From positions 1-64,000 of the forward strand of contig JAZDJP010000104.1 of the NCBI GenBank assembly GCA_043803805.1: a stretch of DNA of 64,000 nucleotides, in the 5' to 3' direction. The translations under genes were made by a program, and so were the position numbers. Within the stretch, counting starts at the first letter, position 1. Every line of letters begins with the position of its first letter. A model generated the notes under the pieces. It searched no databases. It was not told the origin of the DNA and saw nothing but the letters and a program-made list of their open reading frames with translations. This DNA is from JAZDJP01 sp043803805 (GTDB taxonomy: Bacteria; Planctomycetota; JAZDJP01). Positions 50,481 to 60,052 of this stretch are shown here, piece by piece.

Positions 50481-50723
50481 ATGCGGCGGCAAACCGACTT
50501 CTGCGACGACGAGGAAATGGAATGGATGCTCCTCTCGCCCGAAGAGCGCTGGCGGGAAACCCTGCGTTTGTGGGATGTCTATCTCGCGATGGGAGGATCG
50601 CTTGACCCCCAACCCGATTCTCAAAGTCCTTTCGACACTGAAGCGACACAACACCCCGGCCCTTCTCATGGGTGGACAGGCGTGCATCCTCTACGGAGGA
50701 GCGGAATTCAGCCGGGACATTGA
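50481..50723 (+). CDS. Small protein upstream of nucleotidyltransferase, candidate antitoxin
   Basis: An 80-residue protein. EMEWMLLSPEERWRETLRLWDVYLAMGGSLDPQPDSQSPF resembles the small helical proteins often encoded directly before orphan nucleotidyltransferase genes. The start at 50481 fits the leaderless promoter. The 3' half overlaps the nucleotidyltransferase frame by about 120 bases if the TTG start of that gene is right, so its C-terminal ~40 residues may not be conserved. A partner/antitoxin role is inference. Confidence 0.55.
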   Translation: MRRQTDFCDDEEMEWMLLSPEERWRETLRLWDVYLAMGGSLDPQPDSQSPFDTEATQHPGPSHGWTGVHPLRRSGIQPGH

Positions 50724-51348
50724 TCTGGCGATTCCCGCCTCGCCCGAGGGGCTCCAGTCGCTGAAAAATGTCCTGGCGGAACTTGCGGCGCAACCGGTGT
50801 TCGTCCCGCCGCTGGAATCGGCCTACCTTGAAAAGGGGCATGCGTGCCATTTTCGATGCAACCATCCGGAGGCGGCCGGACTCCGAATTGATGTGCTGTC
50901 CCGAATACGGGGATGCCCGGAGTTCCCGACGCTCTGGAGGCGTCGTGCGGAGTTCGACATTCCGGAAATCGGTCCCGTCGCGGCACTTTCCCTCAGCGAC
51001 CTCGTCCAAAGCAAGAAGACCCAGCGGGACAAGGACTGGCCCATGATCCGCCGGCTACTCGAAGCGGACTACCTTCTCCGTCGGGACACGGCGTCCCCGA
51101 GCGATATCCGCGGGTGGCTGGCGGAGTTGCGAACCCCGGCCTATCTGGCCGCGCTCGCGCGAGGGAACGAAGCGATTCGACGCAACATCCCCGGGCGAAC
51201 TTGGCTGGCCGAGCCGGATATCGACGAGGACGCGATCGCCCTCCACCTCGACGAAGAGGAAAAAGCCGTGCGGCAAATCGATCGGGAATACTGGACGCCC
51301 CTCAGGCGGGAACTCGAAATGCTCCGCCACGCACGATCTCCGTCGTGA
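50602..51348 (+). CDS. Nucleotidyltransferase-fold protein, second module
   Basis: A 248-residue protein. LLMGGQACILYGGAEFSRDIDLAIPA has GG and D-x-D of the polymerase-beta superfamily, and AGLRIDVLSRIRG supplies a third acidic residue. The C-terminal half is helical. I prefer TTG 50602 (GGGAGG five bases upstream); ATG 50575 is the alternative without a ribosome binding site. It forms a two-gene unit with the small upstream protein and could act as toxin or RNA/protein modifier. Confidence 0.7.
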   Translation: MTPNPILKVLSTLKRHNTPALLMGGQACILYGGAEFSRDIDLAIPASPEGLQSLKNVLAELAAQPVFVPPLESAYLEKGHACHFRCNHPEAAGLRIDVLSRIRGCPEFPTLWRRRAEFDIPEIGPVAALSLSDLVQSKKTQRDKDWPMIRRLLEADYLLRRDTASPSDIRGWLAELRTPAYLAALARGNEAIRRNIPGRTWLAEPDIDEDAIALHLDEEEKAVRQIDREYWTPLRRELEMLRHARSPS

Positions 51349-51381
51349 GCGAGGCCGGGAAAGGGTCGAGTTTCAAAATCG

Positions 51382-53628
51382 TTACTTGTTCGGCACCCGC
51401 GCAAAACGAACCATCCTCTCCGCCGGCTTCTGCTTCCTGGGCGTCCCCTTCAGCGGCCGCTCGTCCCACCAGACCGCGGCGTAATTCGGCGCGCCGATGA
51501 GAGGCGCCGCCAGACGGTTGATCCGGAAATTCTCCGTCGCCACCAGTTCCGATTCGCCCCACTTGCCGTCCTTGAAACGGCGGGCGCGAACTTCGTTCAC
51601 GTTTTCCTCATCGCCTTCCTTGAGGACTTTGACGTAGAAACAGACCATGACGTCGCCGCAGGCCGTAAGAATGGCATCCCCGATGTTATCGGGCTCCAGA
51701 GTCTCCTGCTTCCAGCCGTCGCCTTCCTGCCACGTCACTTTCAGGTCGCCCCGTTTTTCGGCCTTGAGAACGTCTCCGTAAATCCCGCCCTTGGCCAGAA
51801 ACAACTTGTCCCCCAGAACCGCGCTGTCGGAATATCCCTTGGGAATGATTTTCTGAACCGGCCCCCAGGCTTTTCCGTCGTGCACCTGCATCCCGTCTCC
51901 CACCACGGCCATCTGGTCTTTCAGCGGCAAAAGATTCCAACCGCACACGGGCGACCCGGCCCAGGGAAGGATTTCCTTCGGCGGCTTCGGGCGTTCTTCC
52001 ACCGGCTTCTTCAAGTCTTCGAGATTCGGCTCGTAGAACGGCCTCGGAACCGGCTTGGACGCATCCTTGCACGGCGCCCAGGTGTAACCGTCGTCGTCGC
52101 TGAAATTCGCGACGCACCCGCCCCAGCCGTCGGTATAAACCGTCCAGATCCGCCCATTGGGCAGCCGCCAGGCGCGGGATTCGCAGGGGCATTTCCGGAG
52201 GTTCTGGCTGATCAGAGAAAGCTTTTCGTCCACCCAGCCCTCTCCGACGAACGCGAGTCTCTTGAACAGGACCCCGTATCCCTCATGGTAGCTCGTGCAA
52301 TTCTCCGTTCCGATGGCATAGACATCCCCACTCGTGTCCGCCGATCCGGACCCCCGCAAAGCCCAGTGAGGCAAACAGGTGGGCTTCTTCTCGTCCGGCA
52401 TAATGCCGCCCCAGGTCTTTCCACCGTCAAAACTGGCCGCCGCCGTCACCCCGCGCGTTCCAAAGGCAACCAGAAGCCGATTGTCGTCCCAGGCCACGCA
52501 GCCTCGCCTCATGCTCTGGAAGTAAGTTCCTCCCGATCCTCCGAACGCCGTCTCCACGGCGTTCCAACCCGTTTGCCCCGTGAAAACGGTGACCGGCCCC
52601 ACCTTCTCGACCTTTCCCCGCACAGGCTTCATCTTCTCCGCGTCGCGCTTGACCGGATTGTAGATGACAGGCCGGGCGAAAGGTTTGGCCTCGCCTTCCA
52701 TTTTGATAACCGGATACGTGGTGTCTTTTTCGGCGGCATCCTTCTTCACCAGCCGGATGTTGTCGAAGTAAAGCCTGGCCTCGCCCTCGTAGCCGTTGAC
52801 GCGCAGGATGAAGCCAGTGATCTTGGCGAGATCGAGTTCCGCGGCGCGAGCCATCTCGGCCAGAGGAAACTCGCAGGTGACCTGCTTGTCCTTGGGAAGA
52901 TTGTAGACGGCCAGGGCGGTGCGCAGGCCGAGGATGTGGGCACCGATCCTGGGGCCACTGCCGTCGAAGACCCGGATGGCCACCACCGCGGGCGCGCCCT
53001 CGCTGTAAAAATCAACGCGCAGACGCTCGTAGCCCGTCCAGTCGTGAATCGTGTGGCGGCTCTCCAGGGCAGAGTCGAAGAAGTTGCCCTCGCGCTGGTA
53101 GAACCAGTCCTTGATGCCATGGTAGCTCGTCCCAGGCACCGGCTGGGCCATCAGGCCCATGGCTTGGCCGGCGGAATAGCCCTGCACATATTTCCAGCTC
53201 GTGAAAGTGGCCCGCTTGGAATACTTGCCCTGGGTGGCGCCGGTGTGGTAAAGATGGATCACGGGGCCGTCGCGGGAACCGCCGTCGTAGTAGACGCTCA
53301 CCGGCCCGTCGTAATCCGCCGGCAACTTGAGTTCGTCAATATGATCCTTGACGCGCCAGCCGCTCTTGACGTCGCCACCCTCCCAGAGTTTGCCGATGAA
53401 CCTCCAGTCCTTGCCGCCAGACGGATCCCGGGAGGCGTTTCCGACAATCTCATCAAGCTCGAAGCCGTGGAGCAGTTTCACGTCGGGTGAAGCCTCGGCG
53501 GCGGCCGCTACCTGTCCGGCCAGTGCGACAATCGCCACGGCGCCGGCAACCGCAACCGTCCTCATCGTCGCGACCATCGCCATCGTACCCGCAACGGGCC
53601 TCATCGTTGTCCGTACTATCGATCTCAT
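51382..53628 (-). CDS. Secreted BNR/sialidase-like repeat protein
   Basis: A 748-residue secreted protein with a long signal region (about 1-45, ending QVAAAAEAS). The N-terminal ~260 residues are a beta-sandwich resembling carbohydrate-binding domains (GPVSVYYDGGSRDGPVIHL, YERLRVDFYSEGAPAVVAIR, GEARLYFDNIRLVKKD). The rest is a propeller with Asp-box motifs SFDGGKTW (about 399) and SDDDGYTW (about 509). Classical sialidase Arg-triad residues could not be confirmed. The ATG follows GGAGGAAAC. It lies 53 bases downstream of the sigma fusion and is probably cotranscribed. Confidence 0.72.
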   Translation of the reverse strand: MRSIVRTTMRPVAGTMAMVATMRTVAVAGAVAIVALAGQVAAAAEASPDVKLLHGFELDEIVGNASRDPSGGKDWRFIGKLWEGGDVKSGWRVKDHIDELKLPADYDGPVSVYYDGGSRDGPVIHLYHTGATQGKYSKRATFTSWKYVQGYSAGQAMGLMAQPVPGTSYHGIKDWFYQREGNFFDSALESRHTIHDWTGYERLRVDFYSEGAPAVVAIRVFDGSGPRIGAHILGLRTALAVYNLPKDKQVTCEFPLAEMARAAELDLAKITGFILRVNGYEGEARLYFDNIRLVKKDAAEKDTTYPVIKMEGEAKPFARPVIYNPVKRDAEKMKPVRGKVEKVGPVTVFTGQTGWNAVETAFGGSGGTYFQSMRRGCVAWDDNRLLVAFGTRGVTAAASFDGGKTWGGIMPDEKKPTCLPHWALRGSGSADTSGDVYAIGTENCTSYHEGYGVLFKRLAFVGEGWVDEKLSLISQNLRKCPCESRAWRLPNGRIWTVYTDGWGGCVANFSDDDGYTWAPCKDASKPVPRPFYEPNLEDLKKPVEERPKPPKEILPWAGSPVCGWNLLPLKDQMAVVGDGMQVHDGKAWGPVQKIIPKGYSDSAVLGDKLFLAKGGIYGDVLKAEKRGDLKVTWQEGDGWKQETLEPDNIGDAILTACGDVMVCFYVKVLKEGDEENVNEVRARRFKDGKWGESELVATENFRINRLAAPLIGAPNYAAVWWDERPLKGTPRKQKPAERMVRFARVPNK

Positions 53629-53681
53629 CACGTTTCCTCCGTTTCTGCAACATCCTGCCGGCTGCTTGCCCGATTTCACAT

Positions 53682-56600
53682 CTAATTGCCTCCGATCTTC
53701 CCGGCCACCTCCGCGGCCAGGCGGTAAACCTCCTCGGCGCGCGCCGGCCACTGCCCGATGGCGGTGAGCTGGTCCCCAGTGGGGTGGGTGATCCGGCAGA
53801 ACACGACGCGCGAGTCGAGGATCTTCTGGCACCGCTCGGCGAGCTCCCCGCCCACCTTCTTGGCGGTCAGGGCGTCCTCGATGAAGAAGCGCGCCTCGGT
53901 TTCCTGCAACCCCTCGCGCAGCGCCTCGATCTTGGGGGTGCTGACCGCCCCCTCCTTGCCCGGCACGGAAAGCTCTACGAGGTGAGGGAAAATCGTGTGG
54001 GACGTCCATCCGGGCCAGCGGTCAAAGATGTGTCGTCTTTTCGTCTTGTCGCCCCACACCGGCCAGTAGTCCAAGAGGATCCGGCCGGCGCCGCTGTCGC
54101 CCAGGAGGTAGGACCTCTCGGCCAAGGAGCGCATGGAGATCGGCGGCTGGTCGGGGTCATAGAACCGCGGCATCATGATGCAGATCAGGCCCTTGCCGTC
54201 ATTGGGGTAGCGCGGGGTAAGGGGCAACTTCGCCGGCAGGGGGTGAGGTACATAGACCCACTCCGAGTACCTGTACCCACCGGCGAAGCTCCCGGGCGTG
54301 GGGCGGCCGTGCAGGCCGCTGTGCCAGAGCACCCCGGGCGCGATCTCTTTGAAGAATTTCTGCACGCTCTCGTGACATCCGTAAATGGCCGAACTCAGAA
54401 CCATCGCCCCTTCCAACCCCTTCTTCTTGAGCCGCGCCTGGATCTCTTCCAGAAGCATCTTCCATTGTTTTTTCATCCCTTCCGTCGCGTATTGCGGCAT
54501 CTCGACCATCTCGCGCTTCTTGGTGGCCGGATCCACCACGGTCACCGAAAACGGATGCTTGGTCGCGTCCCTATCAACCCAGGCACATTCATAAATGGCC
54601 ATGCAGGAAACGATCTTGATCTTGCAGTACTTGGTCATCAGGTCCAGGTAGCGGTCGAAGGTCGTGAAGTCGTAGTCGTAGGAGCCGTCGGCCTTCTTCA
54701 CCCAGGTCACCATGCTCTCGTCGTTGCCGAGTTCTGTGCGGCAGGCCAGGGGCACGGACATAAAATTGTTGCCGAAGTAGCCGAGGAGCTCGACGGACTT
54801 CTCCAGCCGCTTCCAGTGCTCCTCGCTCCACAGGGGCACGTCGTATTGCATGGCCACGGACTCCGGGGACTCGTAGACACTCATAAATTGGCGATAGGCG
54901 GTGGGGTCGGGCACCGTCCAGTCCACGATCTCCAGATCCACGGGGACCTTGACGGCCGCGGCGCCGGCGGCCGAGACCTCCAGGGTGCCCTGGTACTTGC
55001 CGGCCGGGGCGTCCCTGGGCGTTTTCACCGTGACCCACACCGGCTGGACGGCGCCCTTGTTGGGGCCGAGCTCGACCTTGGCCGGCGGCTTATCTTCCAG
55101 GGCCGTGAAGAGAGGACCGTCGTACAGCCGGTCGACGCTGGAGAGTTGGGCGTAGCGCACCCGGATGTCGGCCGCCGGGATGGTCCCGGCGCCCTTGAGT
55201 TCGCTGACCGTGGCCTTCAGTCCCTCGATGGGCGCGTCGGAGCCGGCCACGACCAGCCCCGAGTAAAAGCCGTTCCGCGCACCGACCAGCCGGATGGGCC
55301 GAGGTTGCTTCTCGCAATCGCTGTACTCGGCGTCGTTGAACTCCCGGTGCGGGTCCTCGTTCCAAACCTGCAGGCCCTTGGGCCTGGCCAGGTTCGGCTC
55401 GATGGCGCCCGGCGCGGCGTCGGCGGCCAAGCGCAGCGAGTTCAGGCCGATGTGCGGCCACTGACGAGGCAGCATTGAAGATCCTCCGGCCACGTCCGTG
55501 TAGGCCGGCAAGAGCGCCTCAGGACGGAATGCAGCGCGGTGAACCTCCACCGCCAGGACGTTCATGCCTTTGAGCAAGCCCTGCACCGGCAGGGCGATGG
55601 GCTTGACCTCCCGCGAGTCGCGCTTGGCTACCCGGTCTTTGTCGTCTTCCGCCTTGATCAAGCCCAAGACAGGCAGAATCTTGCCTTGGGCGTCAACGTA
55701 GGCCTCCTGGGGATAGGGCAGGGCTGGGACCTCAGGCCCGATCTCGCCTGCCGGCAGGTCCTGGCGATAGACCTCTCTGCCGTTGAGATGGACGGCCACC
55801 CCGCCGGCGTACTTCATGGTCAGGGTCAGCTTCTTCACCGCGGCCGGGTCCTGGACCGCGAACTTGCCCCGCAGGCAGACCAGCCCCCAACTGCGGAGGC
55901 GCCAACTGCCGGCGTGGCCCCGCATCCCGCCGGGGAAGGGGCCAGCCGCGCGCGGCCAGGCGGAATCGTCGAAGTCGGACTTGGCCCAGTGGGCCGACGG
56001 CGGGGGGGTTTCCGTGTTGTCTGGATAGCTACTGATGCACGCTTCCGCCAGGATCGCGGGAGCGGTGGCCTCGGGCTTGGCCGCCTTCAGGAGATCCAGG
56101 GGGACTACGCCGGGGCCGCGCACGCCGAAGAAGCGCCAGTAGCTTTTCGCCTCGAGGACAGTCGTGCCGGCCTCGGCCGCCGTGGGCTTGGCCATCTCCA
56201 CCGCCGCCATGCTCCGCACGGCCGTAACCCCGCCGACGCCCGCCGCCACAACACCCGCCAGCACCGCCGCCGCCACTTTCACTTTGGCCCATATCATCGT
56301 TTTCATTACCGCCTCCATCAGAAGGATATTTTTTGAACTGATCGCAACCGCGCCCGCCCCCGGCGCGGAAAACGCTCCTGCCGCCGCGAGTTTCGCGACG
56401 AGCGCCGGAGCGGCCGCCGAGGCGCTTTTCTCAATCAACATCGCGCCCAGCGCCGCCGCGGGAAGAACCACGCCCCGCCGGAGCAATTTTTCCCGGAGAT
56501 GCTCCAGCCCGCGGCTCAAGCGGCTTTTCACCGTTCCCAGGGGAACGGCCAGTTCCCGCGCCACGCCCTCCTGCGACATTCCCTCCAGATACGCCATCAC

Positions 56601-57005
56601 CACCGCCTCCCGCTGGACTTTGGGAAGGCCGGAAATCGCCGCGTCCAGTTCCTCCCGGACGCGTTCCCACGAGGCCGATTCGCATTCCTGATTCTTCATG
56701 GCGACCGTCTTCCTTTCAATCTCCCTCCGGCGAATATCCCGCCTTCGTTTTTCCAATGACACCATCTGGGCCGCCCGGTAAAGCCACCCGGCAACCGCCT
56801 CCCGGTTCGGCAAACCCGCCGCCTTTTTCGCCAGCAGGAGGAAAACCGCCTGTGCGGCATCTTCCGCGTCCTCGTGATTCGGAAGAGACCGGCGGCAAAC
56901 CCCAAACACCATCCCGCCGTGCCGTCGGGCGATCTCGGTGAAAGCCTCCTCCGACCGCTCGGAGACGAACTTCCTCAAAACCTCACCATCCGTCAATGTT
57001 TGCAT
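53682..57005 (-). CDS. ECF sigma factor fused to transmembrane helix and GH123/DUF4091-like ectodomain
   Basis: One unbroken 1107-residue frame. Residues 10-90 are sigma-70 region 2 (EEAFTEIARRHGGMVFGVCRRSLPNHEDAEDAAQAVFLLLAKKAA, WLYRAAQ). Residues 121-172 are region 4 (LPKVQREAVVMAYLEGMSQEGVARELAVPLGTVKSRLSRGLEHLR). Hydrophobic segments follow (about 180-222) and a clear membrane helix at about 238-262 (AKVKVAAAVLAGVVAAGVGG). Residues about 285-420 form a jelly-roll (WGLVCLRGKFAVQDP, MKYAGGVAVHLNGREVY). About 700-1107 resemble the barrel of GH123/DUF4091 proteins (VDLEIVDWTVPDP, IEALREGLQETEARFF). GGAGG and ATG at 56306 could permit a second, shorter exported product. Catalytic residues were not identified. 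Confidence 0.8.
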   Translation of the reverse strand: MQTLTDGEVLRKFVSERSEEAFTEIARRHGGMVFGVCRRSLPNHEDAEDAAQAVFLLLAKKAAGLPNREAVAGWLYRAAQMVSLEKRRRDIRRREIERKTVAMKNQECESASWERVREELDAAISGLPKVQREAVVMAYLEGMSQEGVARELAVPLGTVKSRLSRGLEHLREKLLRRGVVLPAAALGAMLIEKSASAAAPALVAKLAAAGAFSAPGAGAVAISSKNILLMEAVMKTMIWAKVKVAAAVLAGVVAAGVGGVTAVRSMAAVEMAKPTAAEAGTTVLEAKSYWRFFGVRGPGVVPLDLLKAAKPEATAPAILAEACISSYPDNTETPPPSAHWAKSDFDDSAWPRAAGPFPGGMRGHAGSWRLRSWGLVCLRGKFAVQDPAAVKKLTLTMKYAGGVAVHLNGREVYRQDLPAGEIGPEVPALPYPQEAYVDAQGKILPVLGLIKAEDDKDRVAKRDSREVKPIALPVQGLLKGMNVLAVEVHRAAFRPEALLPAYTDVAGGSSMLPRQWPHIGLNSLRLAADAAPGAIEPNLARPKGLQVWNEDPHREFNDAEYSDCEKQPRPIRLVGARNGFYSGLVVAGSDAPIEGLKATVSELKGAGTIPAADIRVRYAQLSSVDRLYDGPLFTALEDKPPAKVELGPNKGAVQPVWVTVKTPRDAPAGKYQGTLEVSAAGAAAVKVPVDLEIVDWTVPDPTAYRQFMSVYESPESVAMQYDVPLWSEEHWKRLEKSVELLGYFGNNFMSVPLACRTELGNDESMVTWVKKADGSYDYDFTTFDRYLDLMTKYCKIKIVSCMAIYECAWVDRDATKHPFSVTVVDPATKKREMVEMPQYATEGMKKQWKMLLEEIQARLKKKGLEGAMVLSSAIYGCHESVQKFFKEIAPGVLWHSGLHGRPTPGSFAGGYRYSEWVYVPHPLPAKLPLTPRYPNDGKGLICIMMPRFYDPDQPPISMRSLAERSYLLGDSGAGRILLDYWPVWGDKTKRRHIFDRWPGWTSHTIFPHLVELSVPGKEGAVSTPKIEALREGLQETEARFFIEDALTAKKVGGELAERCQKILDSRVVFCRITHPTGDQLTAIGQWPARAEEVYRLAAEVAGKIGGN

Positions 57006-57106
57006 TTTTCTTTAGGCAACGAACTAAAATTCTAACTATGTCACACTATTATGTCCCGAGAGGACGCGAAAGTTCCCCCAAAATCCGGGAATTTTTAACC
57101 GTTTTG

Positions 57107-59869
57107 TCATTTCGCCTTCCCGCCACGTTGTAGTGCGTCGAGCATCTCCCGGGCCTTGCCCGGCGGGGCGACCAAATAAACCGGTGAAGAGGAGAGACTC
57201 ACCGGCGCGGCGAGAGGACGCTCCATGAGGTCGAGCCAGGTGATACCGGGTTGCGCCGGCGCGTTGACGTTCCCGCCGGCGGCTTCCTCGTCTTCCTTCC
57301 AAAGCATCAGCACGGAACGGCTGCCGGTCTCAAAGGCGACGCCGCGGCCGGACTCCCCGAACGTCGTTTCGCCGGCCGGCCGGGGGGCGGGTCCGAGCAG
57401 TCCGGTCATCACGGCCAGCGCCGGGAAGAGTTTGCGCGGCGCGCCGCCACCGCCGAAAAGCGCGCATTCGAGGTTGGGCTCATTGACCCGGCCGCTGGCG
57501 CCCGAGTGGAGGAAAATCTTCCCGGCCCCGCGCGCGAGCATCACCGCGAAAAAGCGCACGGTGTAGTCGGCGCACTGGCGCTCGCCGTCCAGGAGCCTCT
57601 GCTCGGCCCAGTTGTTGGGCCGCGGGACGAAGGGCTTGCGCGGCAGGTCGTCCGTTCCGTAATACGAGAACTCGGTGATCCAGATGGGCCTGCGCCCGCC
57701 GGCGGCGTCCATCCGCGCGAGCAGTTGATCGGTCTCGCCGGCGAAACTCTCGGGGGCGCGCGCGCCGGGGTAGATGTGCAGGTTGAAGATGTCGAGGTTT
57801 TTCAGCGCGCCGGCGGCGATAACCTCGCGGGTGAGATCGTCGGGCCCGCCGCCGATGCCGCCGATGACCGTGCAGTCCGGGTCGGCCTTCTTCATGGCCG
57901 TCGCAGCGACCGCCAGGAGCGCGGCGTAGTCGGCCGCCTCGTAGCGCCGGCCCCCGGGCGCGACCTCGCGGGCCGGCAGGGCATAGGTCGTGTAGACCGG
58001 TTCGTTGAGGAACTCCCAGACGTGGACGCGGTCCTTGTAGCGGCCGACGGCCGCCTCGACGAATCCGGCCAGTTCCCTGGAGTCTCTGGGCGCGAAGGCC
58101 TGTTTCATGCGGTTGCCCGGGTATTCCGTGGTGACGTGGAGCGATGCCGGGGCCTCGCTGGACCAGTCCGCCGAGGGAAACGGCGGCAGGAGCGGCAGGA
58201 CCCGCGCGCCCTGTTTCAAGACGCGGGCGATCTGCCGGTCGCCGACTTCCCAACGGAACCGGCCCTTCTCCGGCTCGATGTGCTGCCACTTGAGCGACCA
58301 GTCGCGGTACCAGGTCACGCCGGCCTTGGCGGCAAGGTCGATCAGGTGCGGCGTGGTGAAGGCGTGGTTGATGCCGAGGACGGAGTCATTGGCCGTGCGC
58401 GCGGGGACGATGGCGATGCGCAGGTCGGCGGACTCGCCCGCCCCGGCATTCCCGGCCGTCGCGCGGATGCGGTAGTAACCCCTCCAGTCGGCGGGAAGGA
58501 CGATCTCGCCCCGGGCGATTGCGCCGGCCGGCACGGCAAGCGCCTGCTCCGGCAATGGCGCCGGCGTGTCCGCGTAGTCGGTCACCGTGAAGCCGACCTT
58601 GAGCGGCGCGGCGCCGACGCCGTGGTTTGCGGCCACGAGCCGTAGCGCCGCCGGCGGGCCCTCGACGAATATCCCCGCCGGCTGTGAGGGCTCAATGGCG
58701 AACTCGACCGGCGTGCGGGGCTCGAAGCCGGTGGCCGTGTCGCCCTTTTCGAGTTGGACCGCGTCAACGTCCACGGAGACGGAGCGTTCCTCGGTGAGGT
58801 CCGGGCCGGCGAAGACGTAACCGAAGCGCTGCTCCGGGCGGAAGGTCACCGAATAGAGTTTCCACGCCTTGGTGAGCTTGATCGCCTGGCGGTATTGCCG
58901 CGCGCCGCCGGCCGGCTCCTGCCCCTGGATGCCGAGGACCGCCGGGACGCCGTCTTCGCTGGCGCGCATCTGGCAGGAGAGGGTGTGGGGCTGGCCTTTT
59001 TCAAGCCGAATCCAGCCGCGGCTGGCGGCCAGCGGCCGCAGTTCGCGCCGCACCACCGGTTCGAAGTAGTCGAAGCCGAGGACCGGCGTGTCGTCGCCGC
59101 CGAGCGGGATGCGCAGGAAACTCCGGCCGTGGGCGCCGCCGGCGGTTTCGACATTCCCGTGCAGGCGGCTCAGGTTGCCCCAGCCCGCGCCGGCGCCGAT
59201 GGAGTCCCAGCCCGCGGCGCCGACCTCGAACGAACCGTTGGGCGCCAGGTTCTTCCCGCCGGCCGGAGGCACGAGGTCGGTGAACGCGACGTCCTGCGCC
59301 GGGTACTCGACGATGCGGATGTCGGTGGTGAAGAACGTGCCGGTCTCGGTGAACCAGATTTGCAGGCGCCCGGTGGGGCCGACGTCCTGCGTCGCGGTGA
59401 AGACGCGATGGTAACTGCGCCACGCGCCGCCGACGGGCAGTTCCTCGAATAGGCCTGTGGGGCTCCAGGACTTGGTCTCGCTCAAGGCCACGCGGACGGT
59501 GCGGCTCTTGAGGTTTTCGGCGCGCGCCCGGCAGGAGAACGCGTAGGTCCGGCCCTTGACCAGGTTGACCGCGCCGACCTGGGCGAGCATGGCATGGCTA
59601 TCGGAGCCGCGCTTCTCGAACCGGGTGCAGGAGATCTTCGCGCAGGGCTTGCCGTCGGCGTCCTTGACGACTTCGAGCGTCTGAGTCACGTCCCGGGGGT
59701 TCCCCGAAGCGGCCCACGTGTCCGGTTTGCCGTCGGTTACCTGGGAAAAGTCGCCGTTGGCGACGAGGTTGGGCGGCTCCCCGGCGGCGGCACGGAGGGG
59801 CCATGACCCGGGCGCCAACGCGACAACCAGCGCGGCGAGAGCGGATTTCAGGAAGTTCGTGGAGGACAT
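57107..59869 (-). CDS. Secreted clan GH-A glycoside hydrolase with CBM-like domains
   Basis: A 920-residue secreted enzyme with a signal peptide (about 1-30, ending LRAAAG). Two CBM4/9-like modules follow: NLVANGDFSQVTDGKPDTWAA with SYHRVFTATQDVG, and NLAPNGSFEVGAAGWDSIG with WKLYSVTFRPEQRFGYVFAG. Then comes a barrel of clan GH-A (GINHAFTTPHLIDLAAKAGVTWYRDW). The acid/base Glu is in VWEFLNEPVY (about 620) and the nucleophile in PIWITEFSYYG (about 730), a GH39/GH5-like layout. ATG 59869 was chosen for its GGAGGAG box. It heads the minus-strand cluster with the sigma fusion. Confidence 0.8.
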   Translation of the reverse strand: MSSTNFLKSALAALVVALAPGSWPLRAAAGEPPNLVANGDFSQVTDGKPDTWAASGNPRDVTQTLEVVKDADGKPCAKISCTRFEKRGSDSHAMLAQVGAVNLVKGRTYAFSCRARAENLKSRTVRVALSETKSWSPTGLFEELPVGGAWRSYHRVFTATQDVGPTGRLQIWFTETGTFFTTDIRIVEYPAQDVAFTDLVPPAGGKNLAPNGSFEVGAAGWDSIGAGAGWGNLSRLHGNVETAGGAHGRSFLRIPLGGDDTPVLGFDYFEPVVRRELRPLAASRGWIRLEKGQPHTLSCQMRASEDGVPAVLGIQGQEPAGGARQYRQAIKLTKAWKLYSVTFRPEQRFGYVFAGPDLTEERSVSVDVDAVQLEKGDTATGFEPRTPVEFAIEPSQPAGIFVEGPPAALRLVAANHGVGAAPLKVGFTVTDYADTPAPLPEQALAVPAGAIARGEIVLPADWRGYYRIRATAGNAGAGESADLRIAIVPARTANDSVLGINHAFTTPHLIDLAAKAGVTWYRDWSLKWQHIEPEKGRFRWEVGDRQIARVLKQGARVLPLLPPFPSADWSSEAPASLHVTTEYPGNRMKQAFAPRDSRELAGFVEAAVGRYKDRVHVWEFLNEPVYTTYALPAREVAPGGRRYEAADYAALLAVAATAMKKADPDCTVIGGIGGGPDDLTREVIAAGALKNLDIFNLHIYPGARAPESFAGETDQLLARMDAAGGRRPIWITEFSYYGTDDLPRKPFVPRPNNWAEQRLLDGERQCADYTVRFFAVMLARGAGKIFLHSGASGRVNEPNLECALFGGGGAPRKLFPALAVMTGLLGPAPRPAGETTFGESGRGVAFETGSRSVLMLWKEDEEAAGGNVNAPAQPGITWLDLMERPLAAPVSLSSSPVYLVAPPGKAREMLDALQRGGKAK

Positions 59870-59888
59870 CGCATGTGCTCCTCCGGGC

Positions 59889-59918
59889 ATTGTATTCCGC
59901 TCCCTTCCGGGGCGTCAA
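59889..59918 (-). promoter_or_regulatory. Promoter of the GH-A gene
   Basis: Minus strand: -35 TTGACG (59918-59913), 18-base spacer, -10 TACAAT (59894-59889). About 12 bases of leader including GGAGG. Confidence 0.55.
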
Positions 59919-60052
59919 GGAGTTTGCTTCGGAAGGAAGGTGGTGGATATGCAGGTAATTTCTGGCGGTCTCGGTTGGCGAGGGATAGAATGGTAACGGG
60001 GGCATTTCCGGAATTGGCGGGTTTCTCGCGAGACCCTGACGGAATCCTGACC

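Noticed and set aside
53487..55478. 663-residue open frame antisense to the sigma fusion
   Set aside because: Low-complexity shadow frame without initiation signals or domains.
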